A DNA stretch of 64,000 nt from Collinsella sp. BG-O-102 (lineage in GTDB: Bacteria; Actinomycetota; Coriobacteriia; Coriobacteriales; Coriobacteriaceae). Of this stretch, positions 1 through 7,916 are shown in pieces (position 1 is the stretch's first letter; the number at the start of each line of letters is the position of its first letter). The translations under genes were made by a program, and so were the position numbers. The notes beneath the pieces were generated by a model that did no database searches, had not been told where the DNA came from, and saw only the letters and a program-made list of their open reading frames with translations. Location: assembly GCF_023656745.1 (NCBI RefSeq), contig NZ_JAMOKO010000009.1, positions 37,131-101,130 on the forward strand, given 5' to 3'.

Positions 1-2
1 CC

Positions 3-248
3 ATCAAGGCCGGCACCGACCAGGAGCGTACCGACAACCTGACCGAGCAGGTCAAGATTCTGGAGAGCCTGCTGCCCGCGCAGGTTTCGGGCGAGGAGCT
101 CGAGGCCCTGATCGAGCAGGTCATCGCCGAGCTGGGCGCTACTTCCAAGAAGCAGATGGGCCAGGTCATGGGAGCACTCGGCAAGGCCACCGGCGGCAAC
201 TTCGATAAGCCTGCCGCGGCAAAGATCGTCGGAGCAAAGCTGGCTTAA
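3..248 (+). CDS. YqeY-like (GatB/YqeY domain) protein, 3' part only
   Basis: The gene enters from the left edge; only the last 81 codons are present, so its start cannot be seen. The visible part matches the C-terminal helical domain of the GatB/YqeY family: an LESLLPAQVS segment, then IAELGATSKKQMGQVMGAL and a closing basic-alanine stretch ending KIVGAKLA. YqeY proteins are small (about 150 residues) and share the tail domain of the amidotransferase subunit GatB. Their cellular role is not firmly established, and a tRNA-related function is only inferred from that likeness. A strong hairpin with a T-run follows 28 bases after the stop, so the transcript probably ends there. Confidence 0.8.
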   Translation: MKAGTDQERTDNLTEQVKILESLLPAQVSGEELEALIEQVIAELGATSKKQMGQVMGALGKATGGNFDKPAAAKIVGAKLA

Positions 249-275
249 GGGCCGAGCGGTACATAGTTGATGTTA

Positions 276-309
276 AGGGGACGTGACCATTGCGGTCGCG
301 CCCCTTTTT
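276..309 (+). terminator. Rho-independent terminator after the YqeY-like gene
   Basis: A stem of GGGGACGTGACC pairs with GGTCGCGCCCC (one mismatch region) around a short loop, and is followed by TTTTT. It closes the upstream gene before the ABC operon. Confidence 0.8.
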
Positions 310-323
310 GCTGGGCTGGGCAA

Positions 324-388
324 TCATTGGGGACGGGCTTAAATGAGTGCCCAATGAGCGGGTACTCATTTAAGCCCGTCCCCAATGA
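324..388. repeat. Perfect 25-bp inverted repeat of the CATTGGGGAC family
   Basis: Positions 324-348 and 364-388 are exact reverse complements around a 15-base centre. The arm core CATTGGGGACgggcttaaat recurs in variant form at 43442-43655, 47137-47164 and 55540-55571. It lies between a terminator and the next operon and has no coding content. It is best described as a REP-like palindrome; no associated transposase is visible in the window. Confidence 0.85.
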
Positions 389-495
389 GTGGGTTAAAGG
401 TTGCGGGTTCTTTACGGGAATGTAGTGTGGGCTGCGGAAACGCGGTTCTTTCCGTACAATAGTTCAACTCGTGTAAACGCAGGGAAGGGACATTC

Positions 496-1227
496 ATGGC
501 AGACATGATCGAGATCAAGCATCTCAACAAGTACTTTGGCGACCTGCATGTGCTCAAAGATATCAATCTCACCGTCAAGCGCGGCGAGAAGCTCGTAATG
601 ATCGGGCCTTCCGGTTCGGGTAAGTCGACGCTCATCCGTTGCGTCGATTATCTGGAGGAGCCCACGTCGGGCGAGGTCGTCATCGACGGTACGCCGCTCA
701 CCAAAAAGAATCACCTGGAGATGGCTCGCAAGTATAGCTCTATGGTGTTTCAGCAGTTCAACCTGTATCCCAACATGACGGTGCTGGGCAACCTGACGCT
801 CGCGCCCATCAAACTGCAAAAGAAGAGCAAGGAGGAGGCGACCGAGATCGCCATCGCTGCGCTCAAGCGCGTCGGCATGGCGCATAAGGCCGGCGAGTAT
901 CCGCAGAATCTCTCGGGTGGTCAGCAGCAGCGCATCGCCATCGCCCGTGCCCTGTGCACCAAGCAGCCCATCATCCTGTTTGACGAACCGACCTCGGCAC
1001 TCGACCCCGAGATGGTCCAGGAGGTTCTGGACGTTATGATCGAGCTTGCGCAGGAAGATATCACCATGATCTGCGTGACGCACGAGATGGGCTTTGCACG
1101 CCAGGTGGCCGACCGCGTCATCTTTATGGAGGACGGCCGCATTTTGGAGGAGGGCACGCCCGAGCACTTCTTCGATAACCCCGAGAACCCGCGCTGCCGC
1201 GAGTTCCTGTCCAAGATTCTGCACTAG
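496..1227 (+). CDS. Polar amino-acid ABC transporter ATP-binding protein (GlnQ family)
   Basis: This 243-residue protein is the ATPase of an amino-acid uptake system, energising import through the two permeases encoded downstream. Walker [10 protein letters not shown] is at about residues 37-45, the Q-loop is in [12 protein letters not shown], the signature LSGGQQQR is near 139, and Walker [14 protein letters not shown] is near 160. The switch histidine is in VTHEMGFA. Length and motif spacing are typical of GlnQ/HisP. The start ATG follows a GGGAAGGGA ribosome site. The binding-protein gene begins within a few bases of the stop, and the permeases follow, so this is one operon. The exact amino acid cannot be told from sequence; glutamine, glutamate, cystine or arginine are all possible. 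Confidence 0.93.
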   Translation: MADMIEIKHLNKYFGDLHVLKDINLTVKRGEKLVMIGPSGSGKSTLIRCVDYLEEPTSGEVVIDGTPLTKKNHLEMARKYSSMVFQQFNLYPNMTVLGNLTLAPIKLQKKSKEEATEIAIAALKRVGMAHKAGEYPQNLSGGQQQRIAIARALCTKQPIILFDEPTSALDPEMVQEVLDVMIELAQEDITMICVTHEMGFARQVADRVIFMEDGRILEEGTPEHFFDNPENPRCREFLSKILH

Positions 1228-1235
1228 GCGCGGTG

Positions 1236-2111
1236 ATGGACATGACGGATATGACGAGGGCGGCCGTGTCGCGCCGTCACTTTTTGCAGCTGGCGGGCGC
1301 CGGCATGCTCGCGTTGACGGGGACCGCGCTTACCGGTTGTGGCAACTCCACCAGTGGCGAGGGCTCCGACAAGGGGTCCAAGCTTGCGGCCATTAAGTCG
1401 CGCGGCCATCTGAATGCCGGCGTTAAGAAGGATGTTCCCGGCTACGGCTATTACGACACCGCCAAGGGCCGCTTTGAGGGCATGGAAGTCGATTTGTGCT
1501 ACCAGATCGCCGCTGCCGTCTTTGGCGTGAGCTACAAGGAGGCCCGCGCCCAGGAGCTTGTCGAGTTTACCGACGTAACGCCCAAGACGCGCGGCCCACT
1601 GATCGATAACGGCCAGCTCGACGTGGTCGCGGCGACCTACACCATCACCGACGAGCGCAAGAAGAGCTGGGATTTCTCGACGCCGTACCGCACCGACTAC
1701 GTGGGACTCATGGTCAAGAAGCGTTCGGGCTTTACCTCGATTGAGGACCTGGACGGCAAGGTCATTGGCGTAAGCCAGGGTGCCACCACGCAGGGCCTGA
1801 TCGAGCAGATGATCAAGGACAACGGCTTTAGCTGCAAGCCCGAGTTTAGGGCCTTTAGCGGCTACCCCATCATCAAGAGTTCGCTCGACGCCGGCAATAT
1901 CGACGTCTTTGCCATGGACCGCTCCACGCTGGCCGGCTATATGAACGAGACCGTTGAGCTGCTGCAGCCCGAGGTCAAGTTTGGCGAGCAGGGCTACGGC
2001 GTGGCGACCAAGAAGGGCTGCGACCTTTCGGCCGTGGTCGATCGGGTGATTTGCAACCGCCTAGCCGACGGCTGGCTCGACCAAGAGGTCAAGACCTGGG
2101 GTCTTGTATAG
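1236..2111 (+). CDS. Amino-acid ABC transporter substrate-binding lipoprotein
   Basis: This 291-residue extracytoplasmic solute-binding protein captures the amino acid for the neighbouring permeases. The N-terminus has a twin-arginine-like SRRHFL motif (residues 12-17), a short hydrophobic stretch and a lipobox LTGC with Cys35. It is therefore probably exported by Tat and lipid-anchored. The body is an SBP_bac_3 fold, with characteristic segments such as GYYDTAKGRFEGMEVDLCY, FTDVTPKTRGPLID and IGVSQGATTQG. An in-frame GTG lies three bases upstream (1233), and no clear ribosome site separates the choices. Translation is probably coupled to the ATPase gene, whose stop is only a few bases away. 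Confidence 0.9.
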   Translation: MDMTDMTRAAVSRRHFLQLAGAGMLALTGTALTGCGNSTSGEGSDKGSKLAAIKSRGHLNAGVKKDVPGYGYYDTAKGRFEGMEVDLCYQIAAAVFGVSYKEARAQELVEFTDVTPKTRGPLIDNGQLDVVAATYTITDERKKSWDFSTPYRTDYVGLMVKKRSGFTSIEDLDGKVIGVSQGATTQGLIEQMIKDNGFSCKPEFRAFSGYPIIKSSLDAGNIDVFAMDRSTLAGYMNETVELLQPEVKFGEQGYGVATKKGCDLSAVVDRVICNRLADGWLDQEVKTWGLV

Positions 2112-2136
2112 GCGCATCGTCCAAGGAAGGAATCAA

Positions 2137-2883
2137 ATGCTCGAAGGATTATTTGACGCCGACCGTTGGTCGACGACATTTCAAAACATGGGGCCCTTCT
2201 GGGAGGGCTTTGGCGTGACACTGCAGGTGGTCGTTGCCGGCCTGCTGTTGTCGCTGGTGCTGGGCACGCTGCTGGGCGTGTTCTCTACCACTCGCTCGCG
2301 CGTGCTGCGCGCCATAAGCCGCGTGTACGTGGAGTTTTACCAGAACACCCCGTTGCCCGTGCAGGTGCTCTTTATGTACATGGCCGGTCCGCAGTTTTTG
2401 CAGGCCATAACCGGTGCCGACCAGCCGGTGCGCATCGCGCCGTTCGTGCTGGGCTTCTTGGGTGTGGGTCTGTATCACGCGGCCTACATCTCGGAGGTCA
2501 TCCGCACTGGTATCGAGGCGGTTCCGCGCGGTCAGATGGAGGCGGCCCAGAGCCAGGGCTTCACCCGTGCGCAGGCATACTGGTACATCGTGCTGCCCCA
2601 GACATTCAAGATTATTCTGCCGCCGCTGTGTAACCAGGCGCTCAACCTGGTCAAGAACACGTCGGTGCTGGCGCTTGTGGCCGGCGGCGACCTTATGTAC
2701 CGTTCCGACAACTTTGTGAGTCTGTACGGTTACCTGCAGGGATACATCGTCTGCTGCCTTATGTACTTCATCATCTGCTTTCCGCTCGCCATGCTGGTGC
2801 AGTGGCTCGAGCGCCGCTCCAAGGAGCGTCCGCGCGGCGTGAGCCTGGCCGAGCTGGGACTCGACAACGTAGAGGAGGCCTAG
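2137..2883 (+). CDS. Amino-acid ABC transporter permease (first of two)
   Basis: This 248-residue inner-membrane permease of the HisM/GlnP type has several hydrophobic helices. The EAA loop, which contacts the ATPase, reads EAAQSQGFTRAQAYWYIVLP near residues 131-150. The ATG at 2137 is preferred over the upstream in-frame TTG because AAGGAAGG stands at ideal spacing before it. Together with the next gene it forms a heterodimeric channel; the two are related in sequence but not identical, as usual for this family. Confidence 0.92.
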   Translation: MLEGLFDADRWSTTFQNMGPFWEGFGVTLQVVVAGLLLSLVLGTLLGVFSTTRSRVLRAISRVYVEFYQNTPLPVQVLFMYMAGPQFLQAITGADQPVRIAPFVLGFLGVGLYHAAYISEVIRTGIEAVPRGQMEAAQSQGFTRAQAYWYIVLPQTFKIILPPLCNQALNLVKNTSVLALVAGGDLMYRSDNFVSLYGYLQGYIVCCLMYFIICFPLAMLVQWLERRSKERPRGVSLAELGLDNVEEA

Positions 2884-2886
2884 CGC

Positions 2887-3525
2887 ATGGAAATCTTCAA
2901 CGCGACCAACCTGCTCTACATTTGGGGCGGCTTTGTTAAGACGATCGAGATCTCGGCGCTGTCGATCTTTTTCTCGCTCATCTTTGGCACGGTGCTGGCG
3001 CTCGTTAAAAGCTATGCGCCCCGCCCGTTCCGTATTTTGGTGAGCGCCTATATCGAGCTGTTCCGCTGTACGCCAAACCTGCTGTGGATTCTGTTTATCT
3101 ACTTTACGGTGCAGGGTTTGGACATTGTGATTTCGACCATCGCCTTTACGCTGTTTACCAGCGCTGTTATGGCCGAGATTGTGCGTGGCGGCCTCAACTC
3201 GATTCCGCGCGGCCAGTTTGAGGCGGCGCAGAGCCAGGGCTTTGGCTTCTTTGCCACCATGTGCTACATCATTCTGCCGCAGACGTTTAAGACGATCATT
3301 CCGGCGCTGTTTAGCCAGTGCACGACCGTCATTAAGGACAGCTCGTATCTTTCGGGCATTAACGTGGCCGAGCTCATGTACACGGCAAATGTCGTGATGG
3401 CCCACGCGATTGACCTGTCGCAGGTTCTTATGCTCTACGGCCTGGTGTTTGCGATGTACTTTGTGCTCAACTTTGGCATCTCGTTGCTGGTTCGCGCATA
3501 TCAGAGGCGAATGGTGGCAGCGTAG
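2887..3525 (+). CDS. Amino-acid ABC transporter permease (second of two)
   Basis: This 212-residue permease partners with the preceding one. It begins three bases after that gene's stop, so the two are co-translated. Its EAA loop reads EAAQSQGFGFFATMCYIILP near residues 114-133, followed by the conserved QTFKTIIPALFSQ. At least four hydrophobic helices are visible. It completes the four-gene uptake operon (ATPase, binding protein, two permeases). No substrate can be assigned from the permease alone. Confidence 0.92.
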   Translation: MEIFNATNLLYIWGGFVKTIEISALSIFFSLIFGTVLALVKSYAPRPFRILVSAYIELFRCTPNLLWILFIYFTVQGLDIVISTIAFTLFTSAVMAEIVRGGLNSIPRGQFEAAQSQGFGFFATMCYIILPQTFKTIIPALFSQCTTVIKDSSYLSGINVAELMYTANVVMAHAIDLSQVLMLYGLVFAMYFVLNFGISLLVRAYQRRMVAA

Positions 3526-3527
3526 AA

Positions 3528-3556
3528 TGTGGCAAAGGGACAGCCCCTTTGTCACA
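3528..3556. repeat. Small intergenic palindrome (TGTGGCAAAGG / CCTTTGTCACA)
   Basis: An 11-base arm at 3528-3538 pairs with 3546-3556 around GACAGCC with one mismatch. It lies just after the permease stop and before the kinase-like gene. It has no T-run and looks like a short repeat unit rather than a terminator. If folded in RNA it could modulate expression of the next gene. Confidence 0.6.
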
Positions 3557-3573
3557 TAGAGAAAGGAATCGCG

Positions 3574-4197
3574 ATGAGCGATCTGGAGAATAAGAAGAAT
3601 CCTGTGGTCATTACCATCGCGCGCGACTTTGGCGCCGAGGGCCACGAGATTGGCCGCATGCTTGCCGACGAGTTGGGGATTCCGCTGTACGATAACGAGC
3701 TGCTGGTACGTGCGTCGCTGCGCGCGGGCGAGTCGCTCGATAAGATGGCCGCCTATGATGAGCGTCTGGCCGTGGAGAACATGGCGTTTCTGCCCGACCG
3801 CTACGATGCGCGTTCGTACTCGGATAAGTTGTTCCAAAAGATGAGCCAGGTGATTTTGGATCTGGGCGAGACCGAGAGCTGCATTATCGAAGGCCGTCTG
3901 TCCGATTACCTGCTGCGCAACAACCCCAACCACATTGCCGTGTTGGTGACCGCACCCTTTGAGGACCGCGTCGAGATTGTGCGCAAGAAGCGTGGCCTTA
4001 ACAAAAAGAAGGGCGCCAAGCTGGTCAAACAGCAGCAGAAGGCGCGCGAGGCGTTCTATAAGCGCTATAGCGCCGGCAAGTGGAAGATGACGAGCGGTAA
4101 AGACATCGTCGTCAACCGCGCCAAGCTGGGCCGCGAAGGCTGCAAGGACGTCATCGCCGCAGCCTACCGCTACAAGGTGGCGCAGCTCGAAGGCTAA
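3574..4197 (+). CDS. Cytidylate-kinase-like family protein
   Basis: This 207-residue protein belongs to the cytidylate kinase-like family (PF13189 type). The N-terminus VVITIARDFGAEGHEIGRML occupies the P-loop position but lacks a classical GxxxxGKS/T, which is usual for this subfamily. Later segments EGRLSDYLLRN and VLVTAPFEDRVEIVRKKRGL fit the LID/NMP-type regions of nucleotide kinases. The actual phosphoryl acceptor is unknown; true CMP kinase activity should not be assumed. ATG 3574 follows GAGAAAGGA. It could be read through from the amino-acid operon, although a small palindrome separates them. Confidence 0.75.
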   Translation: MSDLENKKNPVVITIARDFGAEGHEIGRMLADELGIPLYDNELLVRASLRAGESLDKMAAYDERLAVENMAFLPDRYDARSYSDKLFQKMSQVILDLGETESCIIEGRLSDYLLRNNPNHIAVLVTAPFEDRVEIVRKKRGLNKKKGAKLVKQQQKAREAFYKRYSAGKWKMTSGKDIVVNRAKLGREGCKDVIAAAYRYKVAQLEG

Positions 4198-4256
4198 CCG
4201 ACCAAAACCATCACAAAGGTGCCTGTCCCCATCGTGGTGGTCGGGCGATCGGCATA

Positions 4257-4294
4257 GAAAAAGTCCCCGCCGGGCGTGTGCTCGACGGGAACTT
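4257..4294 (-). terminator. Terminator of the nfnA-nfnB operon
   Basis: Read on the minus strand, AAAGTTCCCG pairs with CGGGGACTTT across a GC-rich loop and is followed by a T-run. It lies 30 bases past the nfnB stop. It may also act weakly for the kinase-like gene on the other strand. Confidence 0.7.
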
Positions 4295-4323
4295 TGCCGT
4301 TTGATGGCTAGCGTTGAGGGTGA

Positions 4324-5733
4324 TTACTCGCCCAGCAGGCTCTTGGTGATGGAAGCGGCGGCCTTCTTGCCGGCGCCCATCGCCAGAATGACCGTAGCGG
4401 CACCGGTGACGATGTCGCCGCCGGCCCAGATGCGGGGATCGGTGGTCTGGCCGGTCTCCTCGTCGGCGATGATGTAGCCCCACTTGTTGAGCTCCATCTT
4501 GCCGCCGATCTTCTTTGCGAAGGGGTTGGCGTTGGTACCGATAGCCGAGATTGCGACGTCGCAGGGAATCTCCTCGATGGCGCCCTCGATGGGCACCGGG
4601 CGACGACGGCCGGACTCGTCGGGCTCGCCGAGCTCCATCTTCTGGACCTTGACGGCGCACACGGAGCCGTCCTCGCCAGCGACAAACTCGAGCGGGGAAA
4701 CGAGCGGCAGAACCTCGATGCCCTCGGCCTTGGCATGGTGCAGCTCGGCGCGACGGCAGGGCATCTCGTCCTCGGTACGACGATAGGCGATGATGGCGTG
4801 CTCGGCGCCCAGGCGCTTGGCGGTACGGACGGCGTCCATAGCCACGTTGCCGCCACCAAAGACGACGACGTTCTTGCCGTGCTTGGTGGGGGTGTCGTAC
4901 TCGGGGAACTTGTTGGCCTTCATCAGGTTCACGCGGGTGAGGTACTCGTTTGCGAAGAAGACGTTGGGCAGGTTCTCGCCGGGGACGTTGAGGAACTTGG
5001 GCAGGCCAGCGCCGGTCGCCACGTAGATGGCGTCGAAGCCCTGCTCGAACAGCTCCTCGGCCGTGGCCATGTTGCCCACGACGGAGTTGTACTCAAACTT
5101 GACGCCCATGTCCTCCAGGCCGTCAATCTCGCGCTTGACGACCGCCTTGGGCAGACGGAACTCGGGGATGCCGTAGACCAGCACGCCGCCGCCGGTGAAG
5201 AAGGCCTCGAAGACGGTAACGTCAAAGCCGTTACGGGCGAGCTCGCCGGCGCAGGTGATGCCGGACGGGCCGGAGCCGACGACGGCGACCTTCTTGCCGT
5301 TCTTGGGGGCCATCTTGGGCGTGGAGGCGAGCTCGGGGCGATCACCCAGGAAGCGCTCGAGCTGGCCGATGGCCACGGGCTCGGACTTTTTACCACGGAT
5401 GCACTTGCCCTCGCACTGGTTCTCCTGCGGGCAGACACGGCCGCAGATGGCGGGAAGCATGGAGTCCTCGCGGATGGTATCGAGAGCGCCGCCGAAGTCC
5501 TTCGCGCGGATTTGCTCGATAAAGCGGGGGATGTTGATGTTGACGGGGCAGCCCTCAACACAGAACGGCTTCTTGCAGTTGAGGCAGCGCTCGGCCTCGG
5601 CCAGCGCCATCTCCTCGGTGAAGCCCTTGTCGACGGGGCGGAAGTCGCAGGCGCGCTCGGCAGCCGGCTCCTCGTTATCGGGGGTGCGGGGCGACTTCAT
5701 ATCGGCAACGAAACGACCGTTAACTAGTGGCAT
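4324..5733 (-). CDS. nfnB: NfnB-type subunit (GltA-like) of NADH-dependent ferredoxin:NADP+ oxidoreductase
   Basis: This 469-residue flavoprotein is commonly labelled NADPH-dependent glutamate synthase, but its partner is an NfnA-like subunit rather than a GltB large subunit. That favours the electron-bifurcating transhydrogenase that couples NADPH, NAD+ and ferredoxin. N-terminal cysteine clusters CLNCKKPFCVEGC (about 50-62) and CGRVCPQENQCEGKC (about 97-111) bind two [4Fe-4S] centres. GSGPSGITCAGELA (about 152-165) is the FAD site and GGGNVAMDAVRTAKRLG (about 293-309) the NADPH site. It starts inside the end of nfnA (10-base overlap), so the two are translationally coupled. Assignment as Nfn is from known family pairing; glutamate synthesis is the alternative. 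Confidence 0.88.
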   Translation of the reverse strand: MPLVNGRFVADMKSPRTPDNEEPAAERACDFRPVDKGFTEEMALAEAERCLNCKKPFCVEGCPVNINIPRFIEQIRAKDFGGALDTIREDSMLPAICGRVCPQENQCEGKCIRGKKSEPVAIGQLERFLGDRPELASTPKMAPKNGKKVAVVGSGPSGITCAGELARNGFDVTVFEAFFTGGGVLVYGIPEFRLPKAVVKREIDGLEDMGVKFEYNSVVGNMATAEELFEQGFDAIYVATGAGLPKFLNVPGENLPNVFFANEYLTRVNLMKANKFPEYDTPTKHGKNVVVFGGGNVAMDAVRTAKRLGAEHAIIAYRRTEDEMPCRRAELHHAKAEGIEVLPLVSPLEFVAGEDGSVCAVKVQKMELGEPDESGRRRPVPIEGAIEEIPCDVAISAIGTNANPFAKKIGGKMELNKWGYIIADEETGQTTDPRIWAGGDIVTGAATVILAMGAGKKAAASITKSLLGE

Positions 5734-6563
5734 GCGCAGCTCTTTTCCTCATAGGCCTTGAGGGACTCGCCCTCTTCGGAACGGTAAGCGGCCTGGCGGG
5801 CACGAAGGTCATCCCAGTCGACCAGGGTGGCATCGAAGTCGGGGCCGTCGACGCAAGCGAACTTGGTCACGCCGCCCACCTCGACGCGGCAGCAGCCGCA
5901 CATACCGGTGCCGTCAACCATGATGGGGTTGAGGGACGCGGTGATGGGGGTGTCGTATTTCTGGGCGGTGAGGGTCGAGAACTTCATCATCGGAACGGGG
6001 CCGACGCAGAAGACCTGGCTCACGGCCTTGTCCTGCAGCAGGCGCTCCAACGGAGCGGTGACAACGCCCTGCTCGCCGTAGGAGCCGTCGTCAGTGGTGA
6101 TGTGGATGTGGTCCTCGTCGAGGAGCTCGCGGAACTGGTCCTCCATGAGCAGGAGGTCCTTGGTGCGGGCGCCCATGATGGCGTGAACTTCGTGACCGGT
6201 CTCGACCAGGTGCTTGGCGACCGGGAAGGCAATTGCCAGGCCGACGCCGCCGCCAATGACGGCGCAGGGGCCCTCGGCCATCTCGGTGGGAACGCCCAGC
6301 GGGCCCACGACGTCGCGCAGCGACTCGCCGGCCTCGTAGGTGGAAAGCATCTCGGTGGTCTTGCCGATCACCATGAAGATGAACTCGACCCAGCCCTCGT
6401 CACCGTTCCAGCCGGCCAGGGTAAACGGGACGCGTTCGCCCGTCTCGTTGGCGCGGACCATGAGGAACTGTCCAGCGTGCGCATGCTTGGCGATTGCGGG
6501 CGCCTCGATGCGGAACTTGAACACCTTCTCCGAGAACTGCGTCTTCTCCAGGATCTTATACAT
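5724..6563 (-). CDS. nfnA: NfnA-type subunit (FAD/[2Fe-2S] ferredoxin-NAD(P) reductase)
   Basis: This 279-residue protein is of the sulfide/dihydroorotate-dehydrogenase-like FAD/NAD-binding family. The N-terminal half is an FAD-binding barrel with RVPFTLAGW. The NAD site is marked by VIGGGVGLAIAFPVAKHL near residues 103-120. The C-terminal cysteine motif GTGMCGCCRV plus FACVDGP carries the [2Fe-2S] cluster. In NfnA this subunit handles NADH while NfnB handles NADPH and ferredoxin. The start follows a strong GAGAGGGGTT ribosome site. A TATAAT -10 is seen about 105 bases upstream. It is the first gene of the two-gene operon. Confidence 0.88.
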   Translation of the reverse strand: MYKILEKTQFSEKVFKFRIEAPAIAKHAHAGQFLMVRANETGERVPFTLAGWNGDEGWVEFIFMVIGKTTEMLSTYEAGESLRDVVGPLGVPTEMAEGPCAVIGGGVGLAIAFPVAKHLVETGHEVHAIMGARTKDLLLMEDQFRELLDEDHIHITTDDGSYGEQGVVTAPLERLLQDKAVSQVFCVGPVPMMKFSTLTAQKYDTPITASLNPIMVDGTGMCGCCRVEVGGVTKFACVDGPDFDATLVDWDDLRARQAAYRSEEGESLKAYEEKSCACH

Positions 6564-6668
6564 AGAACCCCTCTCTTGTTAGGGCCGCCGAACCGTGCCT
6601 CCACGGAAATGGACGGTAGCCCGAATAAAACCGTACGTGCACAGGCGTTGTGCAGACATACGGTGCAA

Positions 6669-6674
6669 ATTATA
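6669..6674 (-). promoter_or_regulatory. Candidate -10 box for nfnAB
   Basis: A perfect TATAAT on the minus strand lies about 105 bases before the nfnA start. No strong -35 hexamer is seen at 17 bases, so the assignment is tentative. The implied untranslated leader would be about 100 nt. Confidence 0.45.
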
Positions 6675-6753
6675 CCCTCATGGACATGTCACTTACGTGT
6701 GTCTTCGGCGGTTGGGAGCAGGGTTTATCCACTTTGGCCTACCAAAGGGGGAG

Positions 6754-6918
6754 AGGTTTATTTTGGCAGGTTTTATCGGGTAAAACGGCAAAGGGGCCAG
6801 CCTCGGGTTGCAATGAGGTCGGCCCCCTTTGGGGTGCTATGTGTGTATGGCGGTGCGCGGTTTATTGCGATGCGGCCGCTGCGGCGTTTCCGCAGTTAAA
6901 ACCTGCCAAAATAAACCT
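6754..6918. repeat. 165-bp palindromic element with 22-bp perfect arms and inner hairpin
   Basis: Positions 6754-6775 and 6897-6918 are exact reverse complements (core TTTATTTTGGCAGGTTTTA). An inner imperfect hairpin, CAAAGGGGCCAGCCTC with GAGGTCGGCCCCCTTTG, sits at about 6789-6832. It fills the gap between nfnA and pth and holds no credible gene. The design, outer terminal inverted repeats plus inner stem, suggests a MITE-like element. The pth terminator hairpin abuts its right end. No second copy is seen in the window. Confidence 0.75.
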
Positions 6919-6937
6919 ATCCCTAAATGATAGGTTT
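6913..6937 (-). terminator. Hairpin at the pth stop codon
   Basis: AAACCTATC pairs perfectly with GATAGGTTT around a 7-base loop, starting at the pth stop on the minus strand. The following tract is ATTTTGG, so termination would be moderate. The hairpin overlaps the right arm of the palindromic element. Confidence 0.45.
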
Positions 6938-7566
6938 TAGTGCTTGCCGTTGGCGGAGGCGGCGCCGTTGACGTGGTCGCGGGCATAGATCACGCCGTGC
7001 ACGATTGCCAGACCGGCGGCATCTGCGGCGCGGGCGCAGGTGTCCTGGAAATCCTCGGCCTCGCGGGCGCGCAGCTGCTTAAGCACGTAGTCGGCGACGG
7101 CCATCTTGCCGGGAGGGTTGCCGATGCCGGTGCGGATGCGGCTGAAGTCGCGGCTGCCCATCTTGTCGATGATGGAGCGCAGGCCGTTGTGACCGGCGTG
7201 GCCACCGCCCACCTTAACACGTACGTCGCCGGCGGGAATGTCGAGCTCGTCGTGGATTACGAGCAGCTCCTCGGCCTTGATCTTGTACTCGCGGCAGAGC
7301 TTGGAGATGGGGCCACCCGAGGTATTCATATACGACTGCGGCTTGACCAGTACAATCTGGCGCTTACCGCCCTCTTCCTCGGGATCGTTGATGTTGATGA
7401 GCGCGACCTCGGCGCCGGCCTGGTTTTTCCAGTACGTGACGCCGGCCTGACGGGCCAACTCGTCGATCGCTTTGAAGCCAGCGTTGTGGCGGGTCTCGGC
7501 ATACTCATCGCCAGGGTTGCCAAGTCCGGCAACCATGCGAATCTTAAGCGGCTGTGCAGCTGCCAT
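6937..7566 (-). CDS. pth: Peptidyl-tRNA hydrolase
   Basis: This 209-residue enzyme hydrolyses peptidyl-tRNAs released from ribosomes, recycling tRNA. MVAGLGNPGDEYAETRHNAG holds the catalytic histidine and the conserved Asn. KPQSYMNTSG, HDELDIPAGDVRVKVGGG and HNGLRSI with SRIRTGIGNP are the family's other signature segments. ATG 7566 is preferred over 7572 because GAAAGGA is correctly spaced only for the former. The product has a short C-terminal tail after the core. It stands alone between two palindromic elements. Confidence 0.95.
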   Translation of the reverse strand: MAAAQPLKIRMVAGLGNPGDEYAETRHNAGFKAIDELARQAGVTYWKNQAGAEVALININDPEEEGGKRQIVLVKPQSYMNTSGGPISKLCREYKIKAEELLVIHDELDIPAGDVRVKVGGGHAGHNGLRSIIDKMGSRDFSRIRTGIGNPPGKMAVADYVLKQLRAREAEDFQDTCARAADAAGLAIVHGVIYARDHVNGAASANGKH

Positions 7567-7679
7567 GTTCATCCTTTCGTTGATTTGTCGCCTGCTATGG
7601 TGAGCGACCCTGTTGCCGCTGTCAAATGGAGGGCAATTGAGGTTATTTGAGGGCGTTTGGACGGCCGTCGAAATCGAGG

Positions 7680-7883
7680 TGGACAGTTAGTTCAGATACG
7701 TATAAGTTCTGAGGACTCGAAGTGCTCAATTCAATGCCGATACGTTGTTTTGGAGCTTTAGTTAGTCCATATGACGCTGTTTTGAAGTCTACCCTGCCTT
7801 CAAATCGGGCGAATGGTATAGAGATAACTGCAAAACAGCCTAATTCAATGTGTCCATTTATACGTATTTGAACTAACTGTCCA
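7680..7883. repeat. ~204-bp inverted-repeat element, copy 1
   Basis: The left terminus at 7680, beginning TGGACAGTTAGTTCAGATAC, is mirrored at 7860-7883 with one substitution. The interior is AT-richer than nearby genes and carries no plausible ORF, but shares TTGGAGCTTTA with copy 2. Length and terminal repeats match the element at 9208-9409. The pair brackets the hypothetical gene at 7917-9044. MITE-like; target-site duplications could not be confirmed by eye. Confidence 0.85.
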
Positions 7884-7916
7884 GCCCTGCTCGACGGTGC
7901 ACGGGTGATTCGCCGT

